Origin: Photorhabdus bodei
GTDB lineage: Bacteria > Pseudomonadota > Gammaproteobacteria > Enterobacterales > Enterobacteriaceae
Reading direction: 5' to 3'
Length of the DNA: 52,596 bases
NCBI RefSeq assembly: GCF_003287735.1
Contig: NZ_NSCM01000033.1
Coordinates: forward strand, 1-52,596
This document shows positions 26,901-37,319 of this stretch, piece after piece. Both the position numbers and the translations under genes were made by a program. Every line of letters begins with the position of its first letter. Within the stretch, counting starts at the first letter, position 1. Under the pieces are notes generated by a model that saw nothing but the letters and a program-made list of their open reading frames with translations, did no database searches and was not told the DNA's origin.

Positions 26901-27484
26901 CTTATGGGAACGATAAGAGATTGATTGCCTATGTTTGTCCAACCAAAGATTGGCTGGATAAAAAAGGGCTGAAATTTAATGCCGACAACGCATCTCAGTC
27001 TTCCGATATTAAAACTGAACTTTCGGAGCTACTTGAATCAGCACTGAAAAAACAATTACCAGAATACATGGTTCCAAGCCTTTATATTCCGCTGGAGCGA
27101 ATGCCACTCACGTTAAATAACAAAGTGGACAAAAAAGCGTTGCCTATTCCAAATGAAAATGATTTCCGCCAACAAAGTTATATTGCGCCAAGAAATGAAG
27201 TGGAGAGAAAAATTAGCCAGTTATGGCAAGAAGTGTTGGGCGTTAGCCAAGTCGGCATTTATGACAACTTTTTTGTGCTGGGTGGTCACTCTCTTCAGGC
27301 AACCCGCCTTATCAGCTTAATACGCAATGATCTAAACATTGAAATACCGTTGAGCAGTGTCTTTGAGCATCCAACACTTGAGCGATTAGCACGAATCGCC
27401 ACGATTCATCAGGTTAAAGAAAAAAGAAAGCATTTCCAGGCTGGGCAAGAGACAATACAAGAACTATTGGAAGGTGATATATGA
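23978..27484 (+). CDS. NRPS module 1: docking-C-A-T
   Basis: 1168-residue non-ribosomal peptide synthetase. Domains: TubC-type N-terminal docking helix-turn unit (about 1-55), condensation (about 75-510; the HHxxxDG motif reads HHIACDS at 211-217, with Ser for Gly), adenylation (about 540-1035; TSGSTGKPKG at 705-714), carrier domain with GGHS (Ser1105), and a charged tail (KEKRKHFQAG...) that is probably the outgoing docking partner. By GrsA alignment the predicted A-domain pocket reads D-A-L-V-L-A-V-A-I, hydrophobic; I cannot name the amino acid. A docking domain on the first protein suggests it can also receive intermediates, as in iterative rhabdopeptide-type systems. Its stop overlaps the next start (ATGA). 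Confidence 0.9.
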   Translation: MKNAAQIVNEALNQGITLFVADNRLQYETSRDSIPAELFSEWKNYKQELIDFLSQIDAEEEIQTYQLQNIQRDGHAEHYPLSFAQQRLWFIDQLTEGSPQYNCPGYLRLREQLNFNAFKAAVETLLERHEALRTHIKIIDNEPRQVITHSYDLPITLHDLTAFSETEQESQVKRFSKEEDNLVFNLSTDLMLRIRLIKLAENDYVIIYTIHHIACDSWSIEIFINELITLYRAYNKGEIAPLPPLKIQYTDYAQWQRNWLQGDILKKQLDYWQTQLSGISPLHRLPLDNPRPEKQSFEGHLNDQRISRDLTQEIRALCHQHEVTLFMFLETAFAVLLSRYSNEKDILVGTPLAGRRHHDIEPLIGFFVNSLVIRTDLSGQPTFSELLKQNSRTILDAYAHQDLPFQMLVEKMSPGRNLNYNPIFQIAFTLENTQRDTILARDNNIEFEERLLLKVRFDLEIHIYEEEEGGLSLLWVYDSSLFKNMTIGRLLANYETLLANIVSVMKPCIGSDLIHREPSVHEIPLLAEAEIHTLLHEWNGLQDRSQHGGCFHELFEEQVARYPERTAVIFDGNSLSYQELNKQANQLAHYLTEQKIKPEALVALCIPRSIRAVVALLGIIKAGGAYLPLDPSYPKPRLQYMLEHSEAEFILTETDLIEKLPISQQKVVCLDTEIMQSQLQHMPTDNIAERPFPLTENNLAYVIYTSGSTGKPKGVMLEHKGWVNLALSQAGLFGVDSYSRGLQFASWSFDAMILEISMTLAYGAALYLISETQQHTPEYLDELVDKHQITHAVLPPALLPYLDFNKWRSVSTLLLAGEAVPPQSAVRWSQGRKLFNVYGPTECTAIVTSGLLTDDKITIGKPLPNTVIRILDPSGNLVPIGVAGELCIGGIQLARGYLNAPETNATKFITDLTDKAQSLRLYRTGDLARWLPDGSVEFIGRIDSQVKIRGFRIELGEIEIALVGHDALSNAAVITYGNDKRLIAYVCPTKDWLDKKGLKFNADNASQSSDIKTELSELLESALKKQLPEYMVPSLYIPLERMPLTLNNKVDKKALPIPNENDFRQQSYIAPRNEVERKISQLWQEVLGVSQVGIYDNFFVLGGHSLQATRLISLIRNDLNIEIPLSSVFEHPTLERLARIATIHQVKEKRKHFQAGQETIQELLEGDI

Positions 27485-30400
27485 AAAATGCAGCACAAAT
27501 TATCAATGAAGCTTTAAATCAAGGGATTACTCTGTTTATTATTGATAACAAACTGAAATATAAAACCAGCCGAGATAGCATTCCTCCGGAACTGCTCAGT
27601 GAATGGAAACAACATAAACAAGAATTGATTGATTTCCTGAAGCAAATCGATTCAGAAGAGGATTCGGACACTCACCGACTGCAAGGTATTCCGCGTTATG
27701 AGCGTGCGGAACATTACCCACTTTCATTTGCTCAACAGCGTTTGTGGTTAATCGATCAACTTACCGAAGGCAGTCCGCAGTATAACTGCACAGGTGATTT
27801 CAGGTTGAGAGAGTCGCTTAATCTCAACGCTTTTGAGGCGGCTATAGCAACATTGCTTGAACGCCATGAATCGCTGCGTACTTATTTCAAAATTATTGAT
27901 AATGAGCCCCGGCAGGTTATCGCGACTTATTATGATTTGCCGATTACCATACATGATCTGTCCACACTTTCAGAATTTGAGCAGGAACAACAGTTTAAAC
28001 AACTCGGTGAGCAGGAGTGGAAACAAGCTGTTAATCTCAGCACCGACCTGATGCTGCGTATTCGGTTGCTGAAATTAACAGATGATGATTATTTCATTCT
28101 CTATACGATTCATCATATCGCCTGTGATGGCTGGTCGCTGGCAATCTTTATCAGTGAGCTGCTGACATTATATCGTGCTTATTGCCGAGGCGAGGGTAAT
28201 CCTCTGCCGCCATTACAAGTTCAATATACTGATTATGCCCAATGGCAACGGGACTGGCTGCAAGGTGATATTCTGCAAAAACAACTGGATTACTGGCAAA
28301 ACCAATTATCAGGTATTTCTCCACTTCACCGTTTTCCACTGGATAATCCACGGCCAGAAAAACAAAATTTTGAAGGAAATGTTCATCCACAACGTATTTC
28401 AAAAGCGTTGACCCAAGAAATACGAGCACTGTGCGCCAAACATGAAGTGACGTTATTTATGTTTTTGGAAACGGCTTTTGCTGTGTTGTTGAGTCGTTAC
28501 AGTAGTGAAAAGGATATTTTGGTTGGAATGCCACTTGCAGGGCGAAGACACCGTGACACTGAGTCTTTGATTGGATTTTTCGTCAATTCACTGGTGATCA
28601 GAACGGATTTATCCGGTCAGCCTACATTCAGTGAACTATTAAAACAAAATAGTCGTACGATCCTAGATGCTTATGCACATCAAGACCTGCCTTTTGAGAT
28701 GCTGGTGGAGAAAATCAGTCCAGAACGGAATTTAAATTATAATCCTATTTTCCAGATCATGTTTGCAGTACAGAATAATCAACGGGATACAACGCTGGAG
28801 CAGGATAGTATTGTTACATCCAAAGAACGTTCCCTGCTGACCACCCGATTTGATTTGGAAGTTCATATCTATGAAGAAGACGAAGGTGAGTTATCCATTG
28901 GATGGATCTCTGACACCAGCCTGTTCAGAAATGCGACCATTAACAGATTAATCGCCAATTACGAAATTTTGCTGACCAATATTGTTGATGTGATGAAGCA
29001 TCATGCGGGTATCAGCGAGCCGTCCGTTCATGACCTTCCATTATTGGCGGATGCTGAACGGAATACCTTACTGCATGAATGGAGCGGGCCACAAATTCCT
29101 TATCCGACCGGGAAATGTTTCCATGAACTCTTCGAAGAGCGGGTATCACAACACCCTGAAAAAAATGCACTGATTTTGGGCGATGACACCCTGAGTTATC
29201 AGTCATTAAATGAGCAAGCTAACCAATTGGCTCACTATCTGCTCGAACAGGGGATCATACCGGACACGTTGGTTGCATTTTGCATACCAAGGTCATTGCA
29301 AGCTGTTGTGGCATTATTGGGTATTCTTAAAGCGGGTGGCGCTTATGTACCGTTAGACCCCAGTTATCCGAAAGCCCGCCTCCAATATATGTTGGATCAC
29401 AGTGAAGTCGAATTCATCCTGACTGAAACTCACCTGGTTGAAAAACTGCCAGTTAACCAACAGAAAGTGATTTGTCTGGATACAGAGATAGTACAGTCTC
29501 AGCTACAACATATGCCTACGGATAATATTACTGAGCGCCCACTTCCGCTCACGGAAAATCATCTGGCTTATGTGATTTATACTTCTGGCTCTACCGGTAA
29601 ACCGAAAGGGGTGATGCTGGAACATAGAGGGTGGGTTAATCTGGCATTCTCGCAAGCAGATTTATTTGGTATTGACTCACATTGCTGGGGGTTGCAGTTT
29701 GCCTCTTGGAGTTTTGACGCCATGATCTTAGAGATGTCGATGACATTGGCCTATGGCGCAACACTGTATTTGATTTCCGAAACCCAACGACGCTCCCCTG
29801 AGTTGTTGGATGAGGTCGTTGAAAAACATCAGATAACCCATGCTGTACTACCTCCGGCGCTGCTTCCTCATCTGAATTTTAACAAATGGCGTTCTGTCTC
29901 AACTTTGCTTTTGGCGGGTGAAGCAGTACCACCACAGATTGCTGTTCGTTGGTCACAGAATAGAAAACTGTTTAACGTATATGGCCCGACAGAATGTACA
30001 TCCATTGTCACCACAGCTTTACTCACTGACGAGAAGATTACGATTGGAAAACCTTTGCCTAACGTTGTGATGCGTATTCTTGATCCGGAAGGTAATTTGG
30101 CTCCGATAGGCGTTATCGGGGAACTGTATATTGGCGGTGTTCAATTAGCACGCGGTTACCGAAACTCACCGGAAATCACAGCAAGGCAGTTTATCCGTGA
30201 TCCATTCAGCTCACACTCAACGGATGGTTGGGAAAACAGGCTTTATCGAACCGGCGATTTAGTACGCTGGACACCGGATGGTCAGTTGGAATTTATCGGC
30301 CGTGTTGACTCTCAGGTTAAGATCCGTAGTCACCGCATAGAGTTGGGTGAAATCGAGACAGTTTTGTCCGGGCATGATGCTTTAAGTAGTGCTGTTGTGA

Positions 30401-32202
30401 TCGCTTATGGTCAAGATGAAGATAAAAAACTCATTGCGTATGTCTGCCCAAGTACAGGGTGGTTAGGTGAAAAAGCGGTTGAATTTAACGCAAGTAGCGT
30501 TGAGAACTGGACAGAAATTTTTGATGATCAGTACCGTCAAACCACAACGAAGCCTACAACGAATAGTACTCAAAAAGAGAGCACTCAGAAAGGTGATGTA
30601 GTTGCATTAGACAGTGATTTCGGCGGCTGGATGAACAGCTATACTGAACAGCCGATTGCCCTTGAGCAAATGGAGGAATGGTTAGCAGGAATCATGCACA
30701 GGATTAAAGCCCTGAATCCTCATCGCTTACTGGAAATTGGTTGTGGTACCGGATTATTGTTGTATCGCTATGCTGAACAGTGCGAATCAGTGGTGGCGAC
30801 CGATATTTCGGCTGAGGTTTTAAATCGGCATCAACATATTCTGCAACAACGTGGCTGGTCACATGTGCAGCTCAGAAGAGGCGATGCGCTCAACTTAGGA
30901 ACATTGAGCGCTGATGAATTTGATACTGTCGTGATTAACTCTGTTATCCAATATTTCCCCAATGTTCAATATCTGGAAAAAGTACTTGAACAGTTAATAC
31001 CGGCGGTGGAAGCGGGTGGGAAAATTTTGCTGGGAGATATCCGCAATTTGGATCTATTAACCGCCCATGCTACAGCAATAGAGCAAAGTCATCTTAACGG
31101 GCAGCGTATTCAGGTAGGGACGCTGGCGAACCGTATTCAGCGGCGTTTACAACAAGAACCCGAGTTTTTACTCAGTCCAACTTATTTTGCCCAATTACCG
31201 GAGCGTTACCCCGAAATTGGTCGGGTTGATATTCTGGTTAAACGTGGCATCGGCGACAATGAAATGTTGCGTTATCGTTACGATGTCATATTGCACAAAA
31301 GAGGTGAAAATACCAAATCTTGTAATGAATTGCTTTCAAATTGGCATAATTTCGATTCTTTTGAAAGCCTGCGTAATTTGTTACAGATGGGCACGGAGGA
31401 TATATTGGGTATTTCAGGTATCCCCAATGCCAGAATTAAAGATGACCTCACTTTGGCAGAAGGGCTGCGTCACTGGTCAGCCAATCAGATGATAACGCCA
31501 CCAGCAAATGTCGGCAGTTTCTCCCCACAGGCATTACAACAGGTTCAGGAATTCGAATCCTTACTGCAATATGCTGAACAATGTGGTTATCAATGCGGCA
31601 TTACATGGTCACAACAGCAACTTGATTTGCTGGATGTAGTTTTTAGTCGTGGTGAGTTACCACCTGTACAAGCACGTACTGACTATAATCAAACCCATTT
31701 AGCTAATTATCCGCAAATTTCGGCCATTAGTGGGGAACTTTCAGAATTACTCGAATCCGTACTGAAACAACAATTGCCAGAATATATGGTTCCAGGTCTT
31801 TATATTCCTTTGGAACGAATGCCACTCACATTAAATAACAAAGTGGACAAAAAAGCGTTACCGATCCCAAATGAAGACGATTTACGCCGACAAAACTATG
31901 TGGTGCCAAGAAATGAAATAGAAATTAAGATCGGTCAGTTATGGAAACGATTATTGAATGTCAGTCAAGTAGGTATCTATGACAATTTCTTCACATTGGG
32001 TGGACATTCACTTCAGGCAACGCGCCTTATTAGTTCAATACGTAACGAATTAGAAATAGAAGTTCCGTTGAGAAGTGTTTTTGAACACCCGACACTTGAG
32101 CAGCTATCACAGATTGTCACTATTCATCTTATCAAAGAAAAAAGAAAACATTTCCAGGCCGGGAAAGAAACAGCGCAAGAACTATTGAAAGGTGATATAT
32201 GA
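27481..32202 (+). CDS. NRPS module 2: docking-C-A-(N-methyltransferase)-T
   Basis: 1573-residue NRPS. Domains: TubC-type docking (1-55), condensation (HHIACDG at 211-217), adenylation (TSGSTGKPKG from 701), a methyltransferase inserted between A8 (KIRSHRIELGE) and A10 (NNKVDKKALP near 1452) with the SAM motif LEIGCGTG at 1084-1091, carrier Ser1510, and a C-terminal tail almost identical to that of module 1. The insertion site is typical of NRPS N-methyltransferases, so the residue added here is probably N-methylated. The pocket reads D-A-L-V-L-A-V-S-I, nearly the same as modules 1 and 3. Start and stop overlap the neighbouring genes by 4 bp. Confidence 0.92.
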   Translation: MKNAAQIINEALNQGITLFIIDNKLKYKTSRDSIPPELLSEWKQHKQELIDFLKQIDSEEDSDTHRLQGIPRYERAEHYPLSFAQQRLWLIDQLTEGSPQYNCTGDFRLRESLNLNAFEAAIATLLERHESLRTYFKIIDNEPRQVIATYYDLPITIHDLSTLSEFEQEQQFKQLGEQEWKQAVNLSTDLMLRIRLLKLTDDDYFILYTIHHIACDGWSLAIFISELLTLYRAYCRGEGNPLPPLQVQYTDYAQWQRDWLQGDILQKQLDYWQNQLSGISPLHRFPLDNPRPEKQNFEGNVHPQRISKALTQEIRALCAKHEVTLFMFLETAFAVLLSRYSSEKDILVGMPLAGRRHRDTESLIGFFVNSLVIRTDLSGQPTFSELLKQNSRTILDAYAHQDLPFEMLVEKISPERNLNYNPIFQIMFAVQNNQRDTTLEQDSIVTSKERSLLTTRFDLEVHIYEEDEGELSIGWISDTSLFRNATINRLIANYEILLTNIVDVMKHHAGISEPSVHDLPLLADAERNTLLHEWSGPQIPYPTGKCFHELFEERVSQHPEKNALILGDDTLSYQSLNEQANQLAHYLLEQGIIPDTLVAFCIPRSLQAVVALLGILKAGGAYVPLDPSYPKARLQYMLDHSEVEFILTETHLVEKLPVNQQKVICLDTEIVQSQLQHMPTDNITERPLPLTENHLAYVIYTSGSTGKPKGVMLEHRGWVNLAFSQADLFGIDSHCWGLQFASWSFDAMILEMSMTLAYGATLYLISETQRRSPELLDEVVEKHQITHAVLPPALLPHLNFNKWRSVSTLLLAGEAVPPQIAVRWSQNRKLFNVYGPTECTSIVTTALLTDEKITIGKPLPNVVMRILDPEGNLAPIGVIGELYIGGVQLARGYRNSPEITARQFIRDPFSSHSTDGWENRLYRTGDLVRWTPDGQLEFIGRVDSQVKIRSHRIELGEIETVLSGHDALSSAVVIAYGQDEDKKLIAYVCPSTGWLGEKAVEFNASSVENWTEIFDDQYRQTTTKPTTNSTQKESTQKGDVVALDSDFGGWMNSYTEQPIALEQMEEWLAGIMHRIKALNPHRLLEIGCGTGLLLYRYAEQCESVVATDISAEVLNRHQHILQQRGWSHVQLRRGDALNLGTLSADEFDTVVINSVIQYFPNVQYLEKVLEQLIPAVEAGGKILLGDIRNLDLLTAHATAIEQSHLNGQRIQVGTLANRIQRRLQQEPEFLLSPTYFAQLPERYPEIGRVDILVKRGIGDNEMLRYRYDVILHKRGENTKSCNELLSNWHNFDSFESLRNLLQMGTEDILGISGIPNARIKDDLTLAEGLRHWSANQMITPPANVGSFSPQALQQVQEFESLLQYAEQCGYQCGITWSQQQLDLLDVVFSRGELPPVQARTDYNQTHLANYPQISAISGELSELLESVLKQQLPEYMVPGLYIPLERMPLTLNNKVDKKALPIPNEDDLRRQNYVVPRNEIEIKIGQLWKRLLNVSQVGIYDNFFTLGGHSLQATRLISSIRNELEIEVPLRSVFEHPTLEQLSQIVTIHLIKEKRKHFQAGKETAQELLKGDI

Positions 32203-35200
32203 AAAATGCCGCGCGAATTATCAATGAGTCTTTAGATCAGGGAATTACTCTGTTCGTGACTGATAACCGTTTACAATACGAGACTAGCCGCGGCAGTATT
32301 CCACCAGCTTTGTTCAGTGAATGGAAACGGCATAAACAAGAGTTGATTGATTTTCTGAACCAGCTCGATTCAGAAGAGCAAACTCATCACTTTTTGCAAG
32401 ATATTCAGCGTGATGGCAAAGCGGAACATTATCCGCTTTCATTTGCCCAACAACGACTATGGTTTATTGATCAACTGGATGGAGGCAGTCGCCAATATAA
32501 CTGTATGGGGGATTTCAGACTGCGGGAATCCATTAACATAGCAGCGTTTGAGGCGGCCGTTAAATTATTACTTGAACGCCATGAAATCTTGCGGACCCAT
32601 TTCAAAATCATCAATAACGAACCGAGGCAATTTATTGCCACGGATTTCGATTTACCAATTACACATCATGATTTATCTGCGTTGTCTGAAATTAAGAAAA
32701 ACGAACAGGTAAAACAAATTAGCAAGAAAGAAGAAAATCTAATTTTCAACCTTAATACCGATCTGATGCTACGCATTAGGTTAATAAAATTGGCAGAAAA
32801 TGATTACCTCATCATTTATACGATACATCATATCGCCTTCGATGGCTGGTCGATGGCAATATTTCTCCATGAATTTTTCACGTTATACAAAGCTTATTGT
32901 CAGGGTGAGACAAATCCGCTACCGCCGCTGAGAATTCAATATGCCGATTATGCCCAGTGGCAACAGGGCTGGCTGCAAGGTGATGTGCTGAAAAAACAGC
33001 TGACATATTGGCAGAAGCAGTTAGCCGGAATTTCACCCGTCCACCGTGTGCCGCTGGATAATCCACGGCCAGAGAAACAAAATATCGAAGGGCGGATTCA
33101 TCTACAGCGCATTTCAGCACATCTTACTCAGGCAATCAGAGCATTATGCACCAAACATAACGTTACACTATTTATGTTCCTGGAAACGGCTTTTGCCGTA
33201 TTGTTGAGCCGCTATAGTAATGAAAAAGATATTCTGGTTGGAACCGTCATTGCCGGCAGACAACATCCTGATATTGAACCGCTGATCGGTTTTTTTGTTA
33301 ATTCATTGGTTATCAGAACAGATTTATCTGGTCAGCCGACGTTCAGTGAATTATTAAAACAAAACAGCCGTACCATTCTGGATGCTTATGAACATCAAGC
33401 TTTGCCGTTTGAGATGTTAGTGGAAAAGCTCAGCCCAGAACGAAGCTTAAATTATAATCCGATATTTCAGATCATGTTTGCAGTACAGAATAACCGACGT
33501 GACGCAATACTGGGACAGGATGATGTTATTGAACTCGGGGATAATTTACTTAGAACAACTCGGTTTGATTTGGAAATCCATGTTTTTGAAGAAGAACAGA
33601 CAGGAGAATTATCTATAGTATGGATTTCAAATACCAGTCTGTTCTATAGCAGTACCATTGAAAGATTTATCGCCAATTACGCAACCTTGCTTTCTGGCAT
33701 TGTTGAGGTGATGACAGATGATTCAGTCAATAAAGAGCCCTCCGTTCATGAACTTCCATTATTGGCAGAGGCTGAAAAGCATACTTTACTGTATGAATTA
33801 AATGGGCCACAGAACCATTACCCACAAGGGCGCTGCTTTCATGAGTTGTTTGAAGAACAAGTAGCACTGAATCCTGAAAAAACCGCGCTGGTTTTTGGTG
33901 AAGAGGCTTTAAGTTATCAAGCTGTTAATGCTCAGGCCAATCAGTTGGCGTATTACCTGATTGAGCAGGGTATCCAGCCAGATATTCTGGTGGCAATTTG
34001 CCTTCCCCGGTCATTGCAAACGGTGATTGCACTGCTGAGCATCCTCAAAGCGGGTGGAGCTTATGTGCCTTTGGATGCCAGTTATCCGCAAGCCCGCCTG
34101 CAATACATGTTGGCGCACAGCGGTGCTGAATTTATCCTGACCGAAACACCGCTGGTTGATAAATTGCCTATCAGTCAGCAACACGTTATCTGTCTGGATG
34201 CCGGAACGGTACAGTCACATGTGCAAAACCTGCCCACTGGCAATATCGTTCATCGTTCAGTGCCCCTGACAGAAAATCATCTGGCCTATGTCATTTATAC
34301 CTCTGGTTCTACTGGCCGACCAAAAGGAGCGATGCTGGAGCACAAGGGTTGGGTGAATCTGGTACAAGCACAAGCCACGTTATTTGGTGCGGATGCTGAT
34401 ATTCGCGGGTTGCAGTTTGCTTCCTGGAGCTTCGACGCCGCAGTGTTGGAAATGGCAATGACCTTGGCCTATGGTGCCACATTGTATTTGATTTCAGAAA
34501 CACACCGCCGTTCGCCTGAATGGTTGGATGAGATGGTTGAAAAACACCAAATTACCCATGCCGTACTCCCGCCGGCGCTGTTGCCTTATTTGGATTTCAA
34601 CAAATGGCGTACAGTTTCAACCTTGTTGTTGGCAGGGGAAGCGGTGGCACCGCATATCGCTGCGCAGTGGTCACAGGGCAGAAAGCTGTTTAACGTTTAT
34701 GGCCCAACAGAGTGTACTTCGATTGTGACCTCCGCCTTATTAACAGCAGATAAGCGAGTGACGATTGGAAAACCGCTGCCGAATACTGTGATGCGTATCC
34801 TGAATTCCGACGGTAATCTGGTGCCTCTTGGGGCTGTCGGGGAACTGCATATCGGTGGCATTCAACTGGCACGCGGTTACCGGAATGCACCGGATATCAC
34901 GGAAAAACAATTTATCCGAGACCCCTTCAGTACCAACCCGGCAGACCGACTTTACTGTACTGGTGATTTAGTACGCTGGACGCCAGAAGGTGAGTTGGAA
35001 TTCATTGGCCGCCTGGATTCGCAGGTTAAAATTCGCAGCCATCGTATTGAATTGGGGGAAATCGAATCGGTGCTGGCGGGGCAGGAGATTTTAAGTAATG
35101 CTGTGGTGATCGCTGATGGTGATGACAGTGAGGATAGGAAACTCATTGCTTATGTTTGCCCGAGTACGCATTGGCTGGCGGAGAAAGCAACCGCTTTTAA

Positions 35201-37055
35201 TGCAGATTACAGCCAAACGCATTTAGCTGATTACCTGCGACTTCCTGCTATTAGTGGAGAACTTGCGGAGCTACTGGAATCCGCCTTGAAAAAACAACTG
35301 CCTGACTATATGGTGCCCAGTCTCTATATCCCATTGGAACGTATTCCACTGAATTTTAACAATAAAGTGGATAAAAAAGCGTTACCTATTCCAGATGAAA
35401 ATGACTTACGTCGTCAGGCTTATATCGCACCGAGAGATGAAATTGAGGAAAAACTCTGTCAGTTATGGCAAGAACATCTAAAAATCAATCAAATTGGTAT
35501 TTATGATAATTTCTTCTCACTCGGTGGTCACTCACTTTTGGCCGTTAAAATAACCGCTTCCATAAGAAATACTTTGGCCAATAATTTCAGTATGCATGAG
35601 TTATTTGCAAATCCAACCATTGCTCAGATTGCCAGTGTAATTCGTCATAGTCATAAGCATGAAATATCCGCACCGAAGACAACACACAATATATCTGATC
35701 ACAATACATTTGATGGAAAAATGCCTATTTCTTATTGTCAGAAAATGTATTGGTATTTTATTCAAGAAGCGCTGTTGGAGGACAGTTTCCACGTACCCAT
35801 TACTTTGCTGATGGAAGGAGAGTTGAATCACAGTGCGTTGGAAAAAAGTTTAAATACCATCTTAGCGCGACATGAAAGTTTGCGTTTTAAGTTTTATAAA
35901 GAAAATGGGCAAATTTTCATGCAGCCTGATAATAGTATGAAAATTAATCTTCAAGTTATTGAAGCGTTACCAAGAGGAATCGAGAGAGAACAAATCATTA
36001 TTGAAATTAATAAGCTCTGGGAAGAGAAATTAAGAACACCTTTTGATGTTTATAATGGCCCGCTAATTAAGACATTCCTGTTGCCTGTTTCGGAAACAAT
36101 CACGGTATTATTTATTGATGTGCACCATATTATTTCCGATGGGTGGTCTGTCAATATCATTATGAATGAGTTTAAACAGTTATATACGGCTTATTCACAA
36201 GAGCAAGAAAACACGTTGCCACCCGTTGCCATGCAATATTCTGGTTATGTTTATGACTTACAAGAAATCCATGCGACTGAGGCAGCTAAAAAACAAATTA
36301 AATTCTGGCAACAACAATTTGCTGATGTTAATCCAGAACGCGACTTTCCTGTTTCTTTCAGAAAACATCTGGCTTCAAAATATCGGTCTCACGCCCGTCA
36401 TATCAAAATACCAGATTCGCTGGATAAAGCTGTTTTGCAATATTGTGAAACCCAGAAGATCACACCTTATATGTTATTTATGGCTTTGTTCCACACTTGT
36501 CTTTTTATGCACTCTGGTGAATCACAACATATTGTTACCTCACCAAAAGCTGACCGAACTCGCATAGAAAGCCATCAAACAATAGGATTATTCTTGGGTG
36601 ACTTGATAGTAAAATCAAATATCAGTAAGGAAATGGGCCTACAAGGAATCATTAAGCAGGTTAGTCAGTCTATTCATCGCGCCATAGAGAATTCTAATAT
36701 CCACATGTCTGTCGTGATTGACGCGGTGGGAGAAAAGGCGAGGGATAATATATTTAACGTTCTGTTTAACTATTTGGATGCACAAAGTTTCTATGATTTT
36801 ATCGACATGTCTAAAGATGAAAAATTATCACTGCCAAATCTTGATGTGGAAGTGATAGAGACCGAAATAATTCCTTTTGAATCACTTGGGATGAATTTCT
36901 TATATATGCCACAAAATATCAGTTGTGAACTCAATTACAATCCTGAACTGTATACAGAATCAGTCATTGATAGGATGGCTACATATTATGAACGGTTGTT
37001 AAATGTCATCGTATCCGGCCAAGAAAAAGAGAGTATTAGTCAGTTTTATGACTAA
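32199..37055 (+). CDS. NRPS module 3: docking-C-A-T-C (terminal condensation domain)
   Basis: 1618-residue last NRPS. Domains: TubC-type docking (1-55), condensation (HHIAFDG from 210), adenylation (TSGSTGRPKG from 701), carrier Ser1112, and a second condensation domain (about 1180-1618; HHIISDG from 1309). There is no thioesterase or reductase. In rhabdopeptide/xenortide synthetases a terminal C domain releases the peptide by condensing it with an amine such as phenylethylamine or tryptamine, so an amidated linear peptide is the likely product; cyclisation is an alternative. The pocket reads D-A-L-V-L-A-V-S-I. The terminal C domain is less like the other three, and the same domain type has a dead copy at 23297-23503. 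Confidence 0.92.
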   Translation: MKNAARIINESLDQGITLFVTDNRLQYETSRGSIPPALFSEWKRHKQELIDFLNQLDSEEQTHHFLQDIQRDGKAEHYPLSFAQQRLWFIDQLDGGSRQYNCMGDFRLRESINIAAFEAAVKLLLERHEILRTHFKIINNEPRQFIATDFDLPITHHDLSALSEIKKNEQVKQISKKEENLIFNLNTDLMLRIRLIKLAENDYLIIYTIHHIAFDGWSMAIFLHEFFTLYKAYCQGETNPLPPLRIQYADYAQWQQGWLQGDVLKKQLTYWQKQLAGISPVHRVPLDNPRPEKQNIEGRIHLQRISAHLTQAIRALCTKHNVTLFMFLETAFAVLLSRYSNEKDILVGTVIAGRQHPDIEPLIGFFVNSLVIRTDLSGQPTFSELLKQNSRTILDAYEHQALPFEMLVEKLSPERSLNYNPIFQIMFAVQNNRRDAILGQDDVIELGDNLLRTTRFDLEIHVFEEEQTGELSIVWISNTSLFYSSTIERFIANYATLLSGIVEVMTDDSVNKEPSVHELPLLAEAEKHTLLYELNGPQNHYPQGRCFHELFEEQVALNPEKTALVFGEEALSYQAVNAQANQLAYYLIEQGIQPDILVAICLPRSLQTVIALLSILKAGGAYVPLDASYPQARLQYMLAHSGAEFILTETPLVDKLPISQQHVICLDAGTVQSHVQNLPTGNIVHRSVPLTENHLAYVIYTSGSTGRPKGAMLEHKGWVNLVQAQATLFGADADIRGLQFASWSFDAAVLEMAMTLAYGATLYLISETHRRSPEWLDEMVEKHQITHAVLPPALLPYLDFNKWRTVSTLLLAGEAVAPHIAAQWSQGRKLFNVYGPTECTSIVTSALLTADKRVTIGKPLPNTVMRILNSDGNLVPLGAVGELHIGGIQLARGYRNAPDITEKQFIRDPFSTNPADRLYCTGDLVRWTPEGELEFIGRLDSQVKIRSHRIELGEIESVLAGQEILSNAVVIADGDDSEDRKLIAYVCPSTHWLAEKATAFNADYSQTHLADYLRLPAISGELAELLESALKKQLPDYMVPSLYIPLERIPLNFNNKVDKKALPIPDENDLRRQAYIAPRDEIEEKLCQLWQEHLKINQIGIYDNFFSLGGHSLLAVKITASIRNTLANNFSMHELFANPTIAQIASVIRHSHKHEISAPKTTHNISDHNTFDGKMPISYCQKMYWYFIQEALLEDSFHVPITLLMEGELNHSALEKSLNTILARHESLRFKFYKENGQIFMQPDNSMKINLQVIEALPRGIEREQIIIEINKLWEEKLRTPFDVYNGPLIKTFLLPVSETITVLFIDVHHIISDGWSVNIIMNEFKQLYTAYSQEQENTLPPVAMQYSGYVYDLQEIHATEAAKKQIKFWQQQFADVNPERDFPVSFRKHLASKYRSHARHIKIPDSLDKAVLQYCETQKITPYMLFMALFHTCLFMHSGESQHIVTSPKADRTRIESHQTIGLFLGDLIVKSNISKEMGLQGIIKQVSQSIHRAIENSNIHMSVVIDAVGEKARDNIFNVLFNYLDAQSFYDFIDMSKDEKLSLPNLDVEVIETEIIPFESLGMNFLYMPQNISCELNYNPELYTESVIDRMATYYERLLNVIVSGQEKESISQFYD

Positions 37056-37319
37056 ATTTTTCTGAGACATGAAGAGATTGGCTTCAGGGATGAGGCTAAT
37101 ACATATAAGATTATCATCACACGCATTCAAGTGGCGGAATATATAGGAGTTAAGTTGCTGATAGTTTCTCACATAGAAAGCAATATTAATAAAGCTGGCA
37201 TAGGTACTTTTATCTGTTGTGCCTGAGCAATCCCCAGATAACGTTTATAACTTTGGTCAGATTACCCGATATCTTTACCATGAAGTTTGATTAAGATATC
37301 AGGTATTGGGATTAACGTA
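37056..37319. other. Non-coding DNA after the NRPS operon
   Basis: 264 bp with no recognisable gene and no strong terminator hairpin directly after the NRPS stop. It ends at a decayed toxin-antitoxin pair. Confidence 0.4.
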
